DNA from: Hyphomicrobiales bacterium
GTDB lineage: Bacteria > Pseudomonadota > Alphaproteobacteria > Rhizobiales > Rhizobiaceae
NCBI GenBank assembly: GCA_900470965.1
Contig: UCCS01000079.1
Location: forward strand, 302-64,301
Direction of reading: 5' to 3'
DNA: 64,000 nt
Under the pieces are notes generated by a model. It was given only the letters and a program-made list of their open reading frames with translations, made no database searches and was not told the origin of the DNA. Of this stretch, positions 26,334 through 35,043 are shown piece by piece. The translations under genes and the position numbers were made by a program. Position 1 is the stretch's first letter; each line of letters opens with the position of its first letter.

Positions 26334-27449
26334 ATGAACGCCCCCACAATTCGATCGTCCTCTGCCGTTGCCGCGGCGGGCCTGGAATTGAGCTACGGGC
26401 GAACGCAGATCCTCAAAGGCATTGATTTTTCTCTGGAAAAGGGCAAGACGCTGGCGTTGCTCGGCCCTTCGGGCTGCGGCAAAACCACGCTTCTTAGGCT
26501 GGTTGCAGGCCTGCTTGCGCCGACCAAGGGGGCTGTTTCGATTGCCGGCACCATCGTTGCCGATGATACGACCGGCGCCTTCGTTCCCCCGGAGAGGCGC
26601 GGGCTCGGCATGGTCTTCCAGGACTATGCGCTCTGGCCGCATCTAACGGTCGGCGGCAATGTCTCCTTTCCGCTTGAAATGCGCGGGGTCGGCAAGGCGG
26701 AGCGCCATACCCGGACGATGCGCGCCCTTGAGCGCGTCGGCCTTTCGGCCTATGCCGACCGGCGGCCAAGCGATCTCTCCGGCGGCCAGCAGCAGCGCGT
26801 GGCGATTGCGCGCGCCATCGTCGCCGAGCCGCAGCTTATCCTTTTCGATGAACCGCTTTCCAACCTCGACCGCGAACTGCGCGAAAACATGGTGGGCGAG
26901 CTCGCCGAGCTCATCTCCACACTCTGCCTGACGGCGATCTATGTGACGCACGACCATAGCGAGGCGCTGACGCTGGCTGATGAGGTCGCGGTCATGCGGT
27001 CCGGCCTGATCGAGCAGCTTGCCTCGCCTGACGACCTGATCGAGCGGCCGGCCACACCCGAGGTTGCCGACTTCCTGCGGCTTGGCTGCCTCGCCGATAT
27101 CGCGCGGCGCGGACGCGCCTGGTACTTCAAGGACAGCGACATCGTGCTGACCGAAGCCGAAGGAGTTGCCGGCGACGGCGCTCGCGTGCTGATCCCGGTC
27201 GCCTGCATCTCGGCCGGTGAAGCCTCTCCCGATCGACTAGCCGCCACCGTGCTGCGTTCGCAGTTCCGCGGCGATGGGCATCTGGCAAGCGTTTCGCTCT
27301 CCGGTCTGCCCGGCTTGGAATTGCAGGTTCTGAGCCGCGCCAAGCTGCGTGCCGGCGAGACGGTCGGCCTTTCGATCGACTCAGCGCAAATCCGTTGGTT
27401 TCAGCAGAAAATACACCAATCCATAGAGGAGAAACTGGAACATGTTTAA
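26334..27449 (+). CDS. ABC transporter ATP-binding protein, FbpC/AfuC-like
   Basis: 371 residues. Canonical NBD: Walker A GPSGCGKTTLL (about residue 44), signature LSGGQQQRVAIARAI, Walker B LILFDEPLSNLD and switch VTHDHSEAL. A C-terminal ~120-residue domain follows, as in ferric/sugar-phosphate FbpC-type and MalK-type ATPases. It energises the importer with the two next genes. I took the ATG at 26334; a GTG at 26286 would place the N-terminus inside the inverted repeat and has no ribosome site. The stop overlaps the next start by 8 bp. PHO boxes just upstream suggest phosphate-starvation control, which argues for a phosphorylated organic substrate over iron. Confidence 0.92.
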   Translation: MNAPTIRSSSAVAAAGLELSYGRTQILKGIDFSLEKGKTLALLGPSGCGKTTLLRLVAGLLAPTKGAVSIAGTIVADDTTGAFVPPERRGLGMVFQDYALWPHLTVGGNVSFPLEMRGVGKAERHTRTMRALERVGLSAYADRRPSDLSGGQQQRVAIARAIVAEPQLILFDEPLSNLDRELRENMVGELAELISTLCLTAIYVTHDHSEALTLADEVAVMRSGLIEQLASPDDLIERPATPEVADFLRLGCLADIARRGRAWYFKDSDIVLTEAEGVAGDGARVLIPVACISAGEASPDRLAATVLRSQFRGDGHLASVSLSGLPGLELQVLSRAKLRAGETVGLSIDSAQIRWFQQKIHQSIEEKLEHV

Positions 27450-28401
27450 GTCATTGAAGAGCATCACTTTTGGCGTCGTCGTCGCCGCCCTGATGGCCGG
27501 TGTCGCCCATGCCGACGTCACCGTTTATACCGCCGGCCCGCGGAGCCTCATCGACAAGCTGTCGGCCGGCTTCACCAAGCAGACCGGCGTCAAGGTCAAT
27601 GTTTTCCAGGCAACGACCGGCAAGGTCATGGCCCGTATCGAAGCCGAAGCCGCAAACCCCGTTGTCGACGTCGTCATCTCGGCTTCCTGGGATACGGCCA
27701 ACGACTTTGCCAAGCGCGGCTGGCTCGTCAACTATTCGAGCCCGAACGCAGCCAAGGTTCCGGATTTCCTGAAGTCCGAGGGCGCCGTTGCACAGGGCAT
27801 CTCGGCTCTCGGCATCGTCTGGAACTCCAAGAGCGGCACGCCGAAGCCGTCCGAATGGGCCGACCTGACGAAGCCGGAATACAAGGACCTCGTCAATATT
27901 CCGGATCCGGCGCAGTCCGGTTCATCCTTCGAACTGACCGCTGCTCTCGGCGGCCAGGACGACTGGAAGCTCTTCAAGGCTCTGCAGGCAAACGGCGCCA
28001 TCATCGCCGGCGCAAATGCTGACGCCCTGAACCCGGTTCTGCAGGGTGCCAAGGCCGTCGTATTCGGCGCTGTCGACTACATTGCTCTCGCTGCCCAGAA
28101 GAAGGGGGAGAGCATCGAAGTCGTGTTCCCGAAGTCCGGTACCGTCATCGCGCCGCGCCCGGCCATGATCATGAAGTCGTCCAAGAACCAGGAAGACGCC
28201 AAGAAGTTCATCGACTACATGCTCTCTGACGAAGGTCAGGCCCTGGTTGCCGGCGAAATGCTGATGCCGTCGCGCACCGACGTTGCCGCCAGCCGTCCGC
28301 TGATCAGCGACCTGACGCTTCTGAAATACGACACGGCTGCTTTTTACGGCAAGCGTAAGGAAACGCTGAAGACCTTCGCCGATCTCTACGGCGCCAAGTA
28401 A
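27442..28401 (+). CDS. Periplasmic binding protein, family 1 / AfuA-FbpA-like
   Basis: 319 residues with a Sec signal peptide (MFKSLKSITFGVVVAALMAG, cleavage after AHA). The mature protein begins DVTVYTAGPRSLIDKLSAGF, the usual N-terminal strand of ferric/thiamine/phosphonate/sugar-phosphate binding proteins. GAGGAG lies 11-12 bases before the ATG. The family includes iron binders (FbpA) and AfuA, reported as a hexose-phosphate binder. With PHO boxes controlling this operon I favour an organophosphate or phosphonate ligand, but this is inference; the residues lining the site cannot be judged by eye. Confidence 0.9.
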   Translation: MFKSLKSITFGVVVAALMAGVAHADVTVYTAGPRSLIDKLSAGFTKQTGVKVNVFQATTGKVMARIEAEAANPVVDVVISASWDTANDFAKRGWLVNYSSPNAAKVPDFLKSEGAVAQGISALGIVWNSKSGTPKPSEWADLTKPEYKDLVNIPDPAQSGSSFELTAALGGQDDWKLFKALQANGAIIAGANADALNPVLQGAKAVVFGAVDYIALAAQKKGESIEVVFPKSGTVIAPRPAMIMKSSKNQEDAKKFIDYMLSDEGQALVAGEMLMPSRTDVAASRPLISDLTLLKYDTAAFYGKRKETLKTFADLYGAK

Positions 28402-28411
28402 GGTCCAGACA

Positions 28412-30091
28412 ATGCGAGGAAACGGCATCGGCGGCACGGCTCCGGCCGCCTGGCTGGCAACGGCAGGTCTCATTGTCGTCGTTGCCGTTCCCTTCATCGC
28501 AGTGGTACTGCAGGGCATCTTCCCCGAACTCGGACAGGGCTCGTTTGCAAGCCCTTTCTCCTCTCTCTATACAACGCTCGCCGATAGTTCGCTGATCCGC
28601 ATGGGCGGCAACACGATCCTGCTCGGTGCTTGCGTGGTGTTCGCTTCGGCGCTCGTCGCTGTGCCGCTCGGCGTCTTCCGGGCCCTCTACAGAATTCCCT
28701 TTGCGCCTGTCTGGGACGTGCTGCTGCTCGTGCCCTTCATGATCCCGCCTTATATCGCCACGCTCGGCTGGATCATGACCCTACAGCCGCGCGGTTATCT
28801 GCAGCAGCTTGCCGGTTTCAATCTGGCACCCTTCCTGTTTTCGATCTTCGGCATGACACTGGTCATGGCCTTCAACACCTTCCCGGTTGTCTATTTCGCG
28901 GTGTCGCGCACGGTCGAGGCCGTCGGCGCACGTTATGCCGATGTCGGCCGCGTCTTCGGCGCGTCGCCGGCACGCGCCTTCTGGCGTATCACGTTGCCAC
29001 TGTCTGCGCCTGGCCTCACGGCGAGCCTCATGCTGGTCTTTGCCGCTGCGATCGAGGAATATGGCACGCCTGCAGCGCTCGGTCGCCGCGCCGGTTTCCA
29101 GGTGCTGGTCACCGGCATCGACCTTCGTGTCACCGACTGGCCGATCGATCTGCCGGGTGCAGCGATCCTGTCGCTGGTGCTGGTCGCCATGTCGCTCGTC
29201 ACCTTCCTCTTGCAGCGCTGGATCCTGGCACGGCGCTCCTACCAGACGGTCGGCGGCAAACCGACGGCAAAGGACAAGCGCCCGCTTGGCACGCTGAAGC
29301 TACCCGTCATGATTGCCTTTAGCGTCGTGGCGTTTCTCGCGACCGGCGTACCGCTGCTGGCAATCCTTGCGACCGCGCTAGCGCGCACGATCTCCGGCGG
29401 CCTTGCTCTCGACAATGTCAGCCTCGACAATTTCATGGCGGTCTTCGGTAATAGCGCTGGCGCCGTGACGGCGCTGATCAACAGCTTCTCCCTCGGCATC
29501 GGCACGGCGCTGATAACGGGCCTGATCGGCGTGACTGCTGCCTACACAGTCGTAAAGACCAAGATGTCCGGCCGGATGGCGATCGATGTCATGACCATTC
29601 TGCCGAATGCGCTGCCGGGTATCGTCGTGGCCGTCGGCCTCATCCTCGCTTGGAACATGCCGGGCCTGCCTATCACGCCTTACAACACCGCATTCATCTT
29701 GCTGCTCGCCTATTGCTGCATTCTACTGCCGCAACCGGTGCGCTACACGACGGCGGCATTCCAACAAATCGGCGACAATCTCGAAGCTGCAGCCCGCGTC
29801 TGTGGCGCAAACGGCGTGACTGCCTTCCGCCGTATCCTCCTGCCGCTCGTTTTCCCGAGCCTTGCCTCTTCCATGCTGCTCGTCTTCGCGCTCGCCTCGC
29901 GCGAACTCGTTGCTTCCGTCGTCGTCGCACCTGTTGGCATGCAGACGATCGCAACTTTTATCTGGCGTCAGTTCGAACAGGGCTCGATCGGCCTCGGCAT
30001 GGCGATGGCCTTCATCGCCATCTGTATCACGACGTTGTTGCCGCTGATCTTCATGGGGCTGATGCGACGTGGCAATATGGTTGTCGATTGA
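28412..30091 (+). CDS. ABC transporter permease, fused double-length type (FbpB/AfuB-like)
   Basis: 559 residues with two homologous permease halves of about six membrane segments each. Each half has an EAA loop: DVGRVFGASPARAFWRITLP in the first and AARVCGANGVTAFRRILLP in the second. Fused double permeases are usual in the FbpB/AfuB/phosphonate group. It forms the whole inner-membrane channel, so with the ATPase and the binding protein the importer is complete. The gap to the binding-protein gene is 10 bp. Confidence 0.92.
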   Translation: MRGNGIGGTAPAAWLATAGLIVVVAVPFIAVVLQGIFPELGQGSFASPFSSLYTTLADSSLIRMGGNTILLGACVVFASALVAVPLGVFRALYRIPFAPVWDVLLLVPFMIPPYIATLGWIMTLQPRGYLQQLAGFNLAPFLFSIFGMTLVMAFNTFPVVYFAVSRTVEAVGARYADVGRVFGASPARAFWRITLPLSAPGLTASLMLVFAAAIEEYGTPAALGRRAGFQVLVTGIDLRVTDWPIDLPGAAILSLVLVAMSLVTFLLQRWILARRSYQTVGGKPTAKDKRPLGTLKLPVMIAFSVVAFLATGVPLLAILATALARTISGGLALDNVSLDNFMAVFGNSAGAVTALINSFSLGIGTALITGLIGVTAAYTVVKTKMSGRMAIDVMTILPNALPGIVVAVGLILAWNMPGLPITPYNTAFILLLAYCCILLPQPVRYTTAAFQQIGDNLEAAARVCGANGVTAFRRILLPLVFPSLASSMLLVFALASRELVASVVVAPVGMQTIATFIWRQFEQGSIGLGMAMAFIAICITTLLPLIFMGLMRRGNMVVD

Positions 30092-30170
30092 GGCGTGCTC
30101 AAAATTGAGATGTTCTTGTTTCTCGCGGAAATTGCTGAGATAATTTCCTTGGGCAACCTTTGGAGTGAAC

Positions 30171-30380
30171 ATGGCTCCAGTCACGGAGATCCTTATAGGC
30201 CTCGCGGTCGTTTCCATCCTGATCGTCGCATTTGCCGTATTCTCGTCTTGGAACCCTATCTGGTGGGCGCGCCTTCGTTTTCCACGGCGTTCTGTTCGTA
30301 GCCAAGCCGAGGGCGGACTCGAAATGAGTTTTGATTTCGCTGATGGAGATGATGGCGGTGGCGACGGAGGAGGCGATTAA
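30171..30380 (+). CDS. Small single-membrane-segment protein with Asp/Gly-rich tail
   Basis: 69 residues: MAPVTEILIGLAVVSILIVA gives one hydrophobic segment, followed by a Trp/Arg-rich juxtamembrane stretch (WNPIWWARLRFPRR) and an acidic glycine tail (FADGDDGGGDGGGD). GGAG lies five bases before ATG 30171, so translation is plausible; a GTG at 30165 is too close to that site. I do not recognise the family. It ends 2 bp from the convergent dehydrogenase gene, and it follows the Afu-like permease by 79 bp, so read-through expression is possible. Confidence 0.6.
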   Translation: MAPVTEILIGLAVVSILIVAFAVFSSWNPIWWARLRFPRRSVRSQAEGGLEMSFDFADGDDGGGDGGGD

Positions 30381-30382
30381 GC

Positions 30383-31150
30383 TCAGAGCGACGTCGTAAT
30401 CCCACCGTCGACCATCAGCATATGACCATTGACGAAGGACGACGCGTCCGATGCCAGGAAGACAGCCGCACCCACCAACTCCTTGACATCGCCCCAGCGG
30501 CCGGCCGGCGTGCGGGCCTCAAGCCATGCGGAAAATTTCGGATCATCGACAAGCGCCTGGTTGAGCGGCGTCTTGAAATAGCCGGGTGCAATGGCATTGA
30601 CCTGCAAACCGTGTTTTGCCCAGTCCGTTGCCATACCACGGGTGAGATTGCGCACAGCGCCCTTAGTCGCCGTATAGGGCGCGATATTTGGGCGGGCGAG
30701 TTCGGCCTGCACCGAGGCAATGTTGATGATCTTGCCGCGGCCGCGGCCGATCATCGCCCGCGCGACCGGCTGACTGACATAGAAGATGCTGGAAACGTTG
30801 GTGCGGAAAAGTTCGTCCCACTTTTCGACCGGGAAGTCCTCCAGCGGCGTGCGAAACTGCATGCCGGCATTGTTGACGAGAATATTGATCGGGCCGATTT
30901 CCGCTTCGATATAGTCGATCGCCGAACGGCAGGCCTCGGCATCGGTTACATCGAAGGCAGCGCTGACGGCATGGCCTTTGTTTTCACGGATCGCTTTGGC
31001 TGCCGCTTCCGCTTTCTGGGCATTGCGCCCGTTGATGATGACTGAGGCCCCGTGCTCGGCAAGCCCGAGCGCCAGCGCATGGCCGATGCCCTGGCTGGAG
31101 CCTGTCACGAGCGCTCGGCGGCCGGAAAGATCGAAGAGGGGAAAGGTCAC
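30383..31150 (-). CDS. SDR family oxidoreductase, gluconate 5-dehydrogenase-like
   Basis: 255 residues, classical short-chain dehydrogenase. TGSSQGIGHALALGLAEHG is the NAD(P)-binding motif, NNAGMQ the structural motif, ASVQAELARPNIAPYTATKGA the Ser and Y-x3-K catalytic set, and the C-terminal VNGHMLMVDGGIT is typical. The overall look fits Gno/IdnO-type enzymes that interconvert 5-ketogluconate and gluconate, but the SDR family is broad. It follows pcaB by 62 bp on the same strand and may be the last gene of the pca operon. Confidence 0.88.
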   Translation of the reverse strand: MTFPLFDLSGRRALVTGSSQGIGHALALGLAEHGASVIINGRNAQKAEAAAKAIRENKGHAVSAAFDVTDAEACRSAIDYIEAEIGPINILVNNAGMQFRTPLEDFPVEKWDELFRTNVSSIFYVSQPVARAMIGRGRGKIINIASVQAELARPNIAPYTATKGAVRNLTRGMATDWAKHGLQVNAIAPGYFKTPLNQALVDDPKFSAWLEARTPAGRWGDVKELVGAAVFLASDASSFVNGHMLMVDGGITTSL

Positions 31151-31212
31151 GAGATCACTCCTGAAATCACCATCCCTGCATAGCCGGTTTTACCGACTGA
31201 GTGCAAAGGCGA

Positions 31213-32259
31213 TCAGTTCGTCCCTAGACGCTTGATATTACCAACGAGTTCCGTGGCGAGCCGCAATGACGCGGCAGTCGCCATGACCATCTGTGGCAGC
31301 ACCAGCCATTCGAGCGTCCAGGCGGCGCCCGATCGCTCCTGTTCATGGACGAGCGAGTGGTGGATCGCTGAAAGCTGCGTGGCGTTGAACCGGGCAAGCG
31401 CGACCAATGTTTCGGCGGCGACCGGATTCTGCTTGTGGGCCATGGCCGAGGATGTGCCGCCGCCCGCAAGCTCGATCTCGCCTCCGGCTTCGGCGAGCAG
31501 CGCCACGTCCTCTCCGAATTTGCCAAGGCTGCCCGAAATCAATGAGTAGAGATTGGCGAGATCGGCAAGGCGGCTCCGCCGGCTCTGCCACTGCGGCTCG
31601 TCGGTCAGCCCCAGTTCCAGTGCCAGCGAGGCGCGCACGGCGGATGCCTCGGGTCCGAGTTTTTCGAGCGTGCCGGCAGCACCGCCGAACTGAACGGGGA
31701 AGGTCTGCTCCGTCAGCCGGTCTCGATAGGTCTCCAACGGCAGCCGCCAGGCGGCTATGCGATCGGCAGCGGCGATAGGGATCGCGGCCTGCATGCGCGT
31801 ATGGCCCATCAGGCGGTTGTCGCCGAGTTGGCGCTCGAGTGCGGCAAGTCCCGTGACTACCGAATGCAGGCGTGCGCCAAAGAGGAAGCTCACAGATTTC
31901 AGCCGCAGCATGAGGCTGGTGTCGATGACATCTTGGCTGGTCGCCCCAAAATGGACGTGCTTTGCAACCTCTTCCCCTGCTGCTTCCCGAAGCTGCCGAA
32001 CCAGATCGGGAATGACGACGCCATCTCGGGCGGTCGCGGCTTTTAGGCTTTCCGTGTCGGGGGTGAAACCTGCACAGGTCTGGCCAACCGCCCGTGCGGC
32101 TTCAGCCGGAATGACGCCGTGTGTGGCCTCGGCACGAGCAAGCGCTGCCTCGAAAGACAGCATTGCCCGGATATCCGCCGCGGCGGAAAAATACGAGGCT
32201 ATTTCACTGTCGCCGAGCAGGCCGGAGAGGAAGGGATGATCGAAAGGGGAAGAGGTCAT
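31213..32259 (-). CDS. pcaB: 3-carboxy-cis,cis-muconate cycloisomerase
   Basis: 348 residues of the fumarase/aspartase superfamily. HFGATSQDVIDTSLML gives the conserved H-x-G-x-T-S-Q-D element, GHTRMQAAIP follows, and GTSSAMAHKQNPVAAE is the mobile-loop signature. The enzyme converts 3-carboxy-cis,cis-muconate to 4-carboxymuconolactone in protocatechuate breakdown. Length and position in pcaDCHGB are as expected for rhizobia, where pcaB is the last gene. It lies 119 bp downstream of pcaG. Confidence 0.95.
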   Translation of the reverse strand: MTSSPFDHPFLSGLLGDSEIASYFSAAADIRAMLSFEAALARAEATHGVIPAEAARAVGQTCAGFTPDTESLKAATARDGVVIPDLVRQLREAAGEEVAKHVHFGATSQDVIDTSLMLRLKSVSFLFGARLHSVVTGLAALERQLGDNRLMGHTRMQAAIPIAAADRIAAWRLPLETYRDRLTEQTFPVQFGGAAGTLEKLGPEASAVRASLALELGLTDEPQWQSRRSRLADLANLYSLISGSLGKFGEDVALLAEAGGEIELAGGGTSSAMAHKQNPVAAETLVALARFNATQLSAIHHSLVHEQERSGAAWTLEWLVLPQMVMATAASLRLATELVGNIKRLGTN

Positions 32260-32378
32260 TCGGAGTCTCGTTTCATAACCGCCCGTCTGGCCTGTCGCGC
32301 CATCAAGCTCAGGACAAGTTAGGGCAGCACGACGCTACTTGCCCGGCACATTGTGGACAAGTAGCGTCTGCGTGCGGG

Positions 32379-32990
32379 TCAGATGTCGAGAAACACCGTT
32401 TCCTTCGGCCCCTGAAGATAGATGTCGAATGTCAGGTTCGCACCGTCGCGGGTGGCGATCAGCGTGGGCACACGATCACGGTGCTCGATGCGCGCCAGGA
32501 TCGGATCGGCGGCGTTGGCTTCCTGTTCATCCGGGAAATACATCCGTGTGTGCAGGCCGATATTGATGCCGCGGGCAACGATCCAGAAGGTGATGTGCGG
32601 CGCCATCTTGCGCCCGTCCTTGAACGGCACCTTGCCGGGCTTGATGGTCTCAAAGCTGTAGACACCGTCTTCTGCGCGGGTGGGGCAGCGGCCCCAGCCG
32701 GTGAAGTTCGGATCGGCTGTGCCGCGCATTTCTGAGGGACTGTTATAGAGGCCGGCACTGTCGGCCTGCCAGATCTCGATCACAGCGTCGCGCACCAGCG
32801 CGCCGGCGCCGTCGAAGATGTGGCCACTGATGGTGATGCGCTCGCCGAGCGTCTTGTCATTGACCATCTGAATACCGAGGTCGGTATCATAGACGCCGGC
32901 GATGTCGCAGAAATTCGGCGTCAAGCCGATATGCACATAGGGGCCGGCGGTCTGGGATGGGGTTTCCTTGAGGTAGCCGAGTTCCTGCAT
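32379..32990 (-). CDS. pcaG: Protocatechuate 3,4-dioxygenase alpha subunit
   Basis: 203 residues. It starts with SQTAGPYVHIGLTP, typical of PcaG, and has ISGHIFDGAGALVRDAVIEIWQADSAGLY and APHITFWIVARGINIGLHTRMYF. The alpha subunit shares the fold of PcaH but lacks its iron ligands; with PcaH it cleaves the ring of protocatechuate between the hydroxyls. The gene starts one base after the pcaH stop. Confidence 0.96.
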   Translation of the reverse strand: MQELGYLKETPSQTAGPYVHIGLTPNFCDIAGVYDTDLGIQMVNDKTLGERITISGHIFDGAGALVRDAVIEIWQADSAGLYNSPSEMRGTADPNFTGWGRCPTRAEDGVYSFETIKPGKVPFKDGRKMAPHITFWIVARGINIGLHTRMYFPDEQEANAADPILARIEHRDRVPTLIATRDGANLTFDIYLQGPKETVFLDI

Positions 32991-32991
32991 G

Positions 32992-33741
32992 TCAGTTCCC
33001 CTCCGGCTTGTTTTCGAACATGGTCGAGCGTCGACCGCGCAACACGATATCGAACTTATAGGCGCGGCTGTCCATCGGGATCGTATTGCCCCAGTCCATC
33101 GGGGCGATCAGCTGCTCGATCGCCGCCTTGTCCGGGATCGAGCCGACGATCGGACATTTCCAGATCATCGGATCGCCCTCAAAATACATCTGGGTGATCA
33201 GGCGCTGCGAGAAACCGTGGCCGAAGATCGAAAAGTGGATATGGGCCGGGCGCCAGTCGTTGACGCCGTTCGGCCAGGGATAGGCGCCGGGCCGCACGGT
33301 GCGGAAGAAATACCGGCCTTCCTCATCGGTGATGAAGCGGCCGCAGCCGCCGAAATTCGGGTCGATGGCGGCGAGATAGGTTTCCTTCTTGTGGCGGTAG
33401 CGACCGCCGGCATTGGCCTGCCAGAATTCCACGAGAACGCCAGCCTGCGGCCGGCCGCGCTCGTCGAGCACCCGGCCGTGCACGATGATCCGCTCGCCGA
33501 TGGCGCTCTCGCCGGGCCGGGCGAAATTATGGATCAAGTCGTTATCCATCTCGCCAATCATCGAATGGCCGAAGACCGGGCCGGTGATTTCCGAGATCGT
33601 GCCATCGAGCGATAGCAGCGCGCGCTGGGGCGAGCGCAGGAGCGAGGTCTTGTAGCCTGGCGCATAGGCCGGCGGATGCCAGGCGCGGTCACGAGCGAAG
33701 AAGGCCCCGGTTTCTGGCTTGCGGTTCGGTAAGTCGGACAT
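32992..33741 (-). CDS. pcaH: Protocatechuate 3,4-dioxygenase beta subunit (iron-binding)
   Basis: 249 residues from MSDLPNRKPETG. The intradiol dioxygenase signature is ERGRPQAGVLVEFWQANAGG, and the non-haem Fe(III) ligands are visible as Tyr (GRYRHK), Tyr (GAYPWPNG) and two His in RPAHIHFSIFG. Together with PcaG it forms 3-carboxy-cis,cis-muconate. GGGGAGAGA directly before ATG 33741 decides the start; a longer frame upstream overlaps pcaC and is not real. Confidence 0.96.
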   Translation of the reverse strand: MSDLPNRKPETGAFFARDRAWHPPAYAPGYKTSLLRSPQRALLSLDGTISEITGPVFGHSMIGEMDNDLIHNFARPGESAIGERIIVHGRVLDERGRPQAGVLVEFWQANAGGRYRHKKETYLAAIDPNFGGCGRFITDEEGRYFFRTVRPGAYPWPNGVNDWRPAHIHFSIFGHGFSQRLITQMYFEGDPMIWKCPIVGSIPDKAAIEQLIAPMDWGNTIPMDSRAYKFDIVLRGRRSTMFENKPEGN

Positions 33742-33751
33742 TCTCTCCCCC

Positions 33752-34150
33752 TCAGGCCGCCTTGCCGGCGTCCATCTGCTCGAAAACCTGCTTTGCGATC
33801 TTGATCGCATGATTGGCCGCCGGCACACCGGCATAGATTGCCACATGCAGCAGCGCCTCGCGAATATCCTCCCGCGAGGCGCCGGTATTGGCGGTGGCGC
33901 GCACATGCATTGCCACCTCGTCATCCTGACCGAGCGCGGCAAGCAGCGCGATTGTAATCATCGAGCGCTCGCGTTTCGTCAGCTCCGGCCGGGACCAGAC
34001 ATGGCCCCAAGCAGCCTCGGTGATCAGTTCCTGGAACGGTCTGTCGAATTCAGTTGAGGCCGCCTGCGCGCGGTCAACATGAGGATCGCCGAGAACGGAG
34101 CGGCGGGTTACCATGCCCTGGTGATAGCGTTCGGACGCGGTGTCGCTCAT
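33752..34150 (-). CDS. pcaC: 4-carboxymuconolactone decarboxylase
   Basis: 132 residues from MSDTASERYHQGM. It contains the CMD-family core ITEAAWGHVWSRPELTKRERSMITIALLAAL and HVRATANTGASREDIREALLHVAIYAGVPAA. It decarboxylates 4-carboxymuconolactone to 3-oxoadipate enol-lactone. The start overlaps the pcaD stop as ATGA (34147-34150), and pcaH starts 10 bp after its stop. Confidence 0.95.
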   Translation of the reverse strand: MSDTASERYHQGMVTRRSVLGDPHVDRAQAASTEFDRPFQELITEAAWGHVWSRPELTKRERSMITIALLAALGQDDEVAMHVRATANTGASREDIREALLHVAIYAGVPAANHAIKIAKQVFEQMDAGKAA

Positions 34151-34950
34151 GGGCTCTTTTCTCCAATGGATGAGAGGAAGGCGCGGATGATCGCCGTCAG
34201 CGCTTCCGGCTGCTCGACAGGCGGAATATGGGCGCAATCCTTGATGACTTCATAGCGCGCGTCAGGGATCAGTTTTGCCGTTGAGAGCACCAGATCCGGC
34301 GGCGTCGAGCCGTCCTGATCACCGACCACGCAGATGGTCGGCACTGTGATCTTGCGCGCGACTTCGGTGAAATCGGCGTCGCGGATCGCCGCGCAGGTGG
34401 CGACATAACCTTCTACCGGCTGGCGGATCAGCATGTTGCAGTAGCCGGCATAGGCGATGTTTTCCGGTCGGCGGAAGGCTGGTGTGAACCAGCGCTCCAT
34501 CACCATGTCGACAATGCTGGCGATGCCGTTCTTCTCGACGGCGGCAATCCGGTTGTTCCAGCTTTCGACCGTGCCAATCTTGTGGGCTGTGTCGCAGAGA
34601 ATCAGCGCCTTCACCAGATCCGGACGGCGCTGGTAGAGCGATTGGGCGATAAGGCCCCCGACCGAGAGACCACAGATGACCGCATCCTTGACCGAGAGAA
34701 GGTCGAGCAGGCCGGCAAGGTCGGTGGCATGATCCTCCATGGCGTAGGGCACCTGTCCGACATCGGAGAGGCCGTGGCCGCGCATGTCATAGAGAATGAT
34801 GGCGAAGTCGCCGGCCAGACGGACGATCACATCCCGCCAGATTCGGAAATCCGTGCCGAGCGAATTGGCAAAGACGATAACCGGCCTGTCAGCCGGAGCC
34901 CCGATGAGCTGGTAGTGGATCGTTACATCGTTGATACTGGCAAACTGCAC
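34147..34950 (-). CDS. pcaD: 3-oxoadipate enol-lactonase
   Basis: 267 residues, alpha/beta hydrolase. NSLGTDFRIW is the oxyanion region, VICGLSVGGLIAQ the nucleophile elbow (G-L-S-V-G), VVGDQDGSTPP the catalytic Asp and KDCAHIPPVEQP the His. It opens the enol-lactone to 3-oxoadipate. The start is GTG at 34950, decided by GGAGGAG six bases upstream; the open frame extending further lies antisense to pcaQ and is an artefact. It is the first gene of the pcaDCHGB operon. Confidence 0.95.
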   Translation of the reverse strand: MQFASINDVTIHYQLIGAPADRPVIVFANSLGTDFRIWRDVIVRLAGDFAIILYDMRGHGLSDVGQVPYAMEDHATDLAGLLDLLSVKDAVICGLSVGGLIAQSLYQRRPDLVKALILCDTAHKIGTVESWNNRIAAVEKNGIASIVDMVMERWFTPAFRRPENIAYAGYCNMLIRQPVEGYVATCAAIRDADFTEVARKITVPTICVVGDQDGSTPPDLVLSTAKLIPDARYEVIKDCAHIPPVEQPEALTAIIRAFLSSIGEKSP

Positions 34951-35020
34951 TTTAAATCTCCTCCACACCCAATTTGGTGAGTTGATCCGGTTAAGTAAAA
35001 TGATATTTTCTAGCTTTCCA

Positions 35021-35036
35021 ATAACTCGCGGGTTAT
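35021..35036. promoter_or_regulatory. PcaQ binding site (ATAACC-N4-GGTTAA type)
   Basis: Read towards pcaD the site is ATAACC-CGCG-AGTTAT. It agrees at 10 of 12 positions with the ATAACC-N4-GGTTAA site reported for PcaQ in rhizobia. It lies 71 bp upstream of the pcaD GTG, suitable for LysR-type activation of pcaDCHGB, and overlaps the first possible pcaQ start codon (35035), as expected for autoregulation. Confidence 0.75.
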
Positions 35037-35043
35037 GAAAGCG

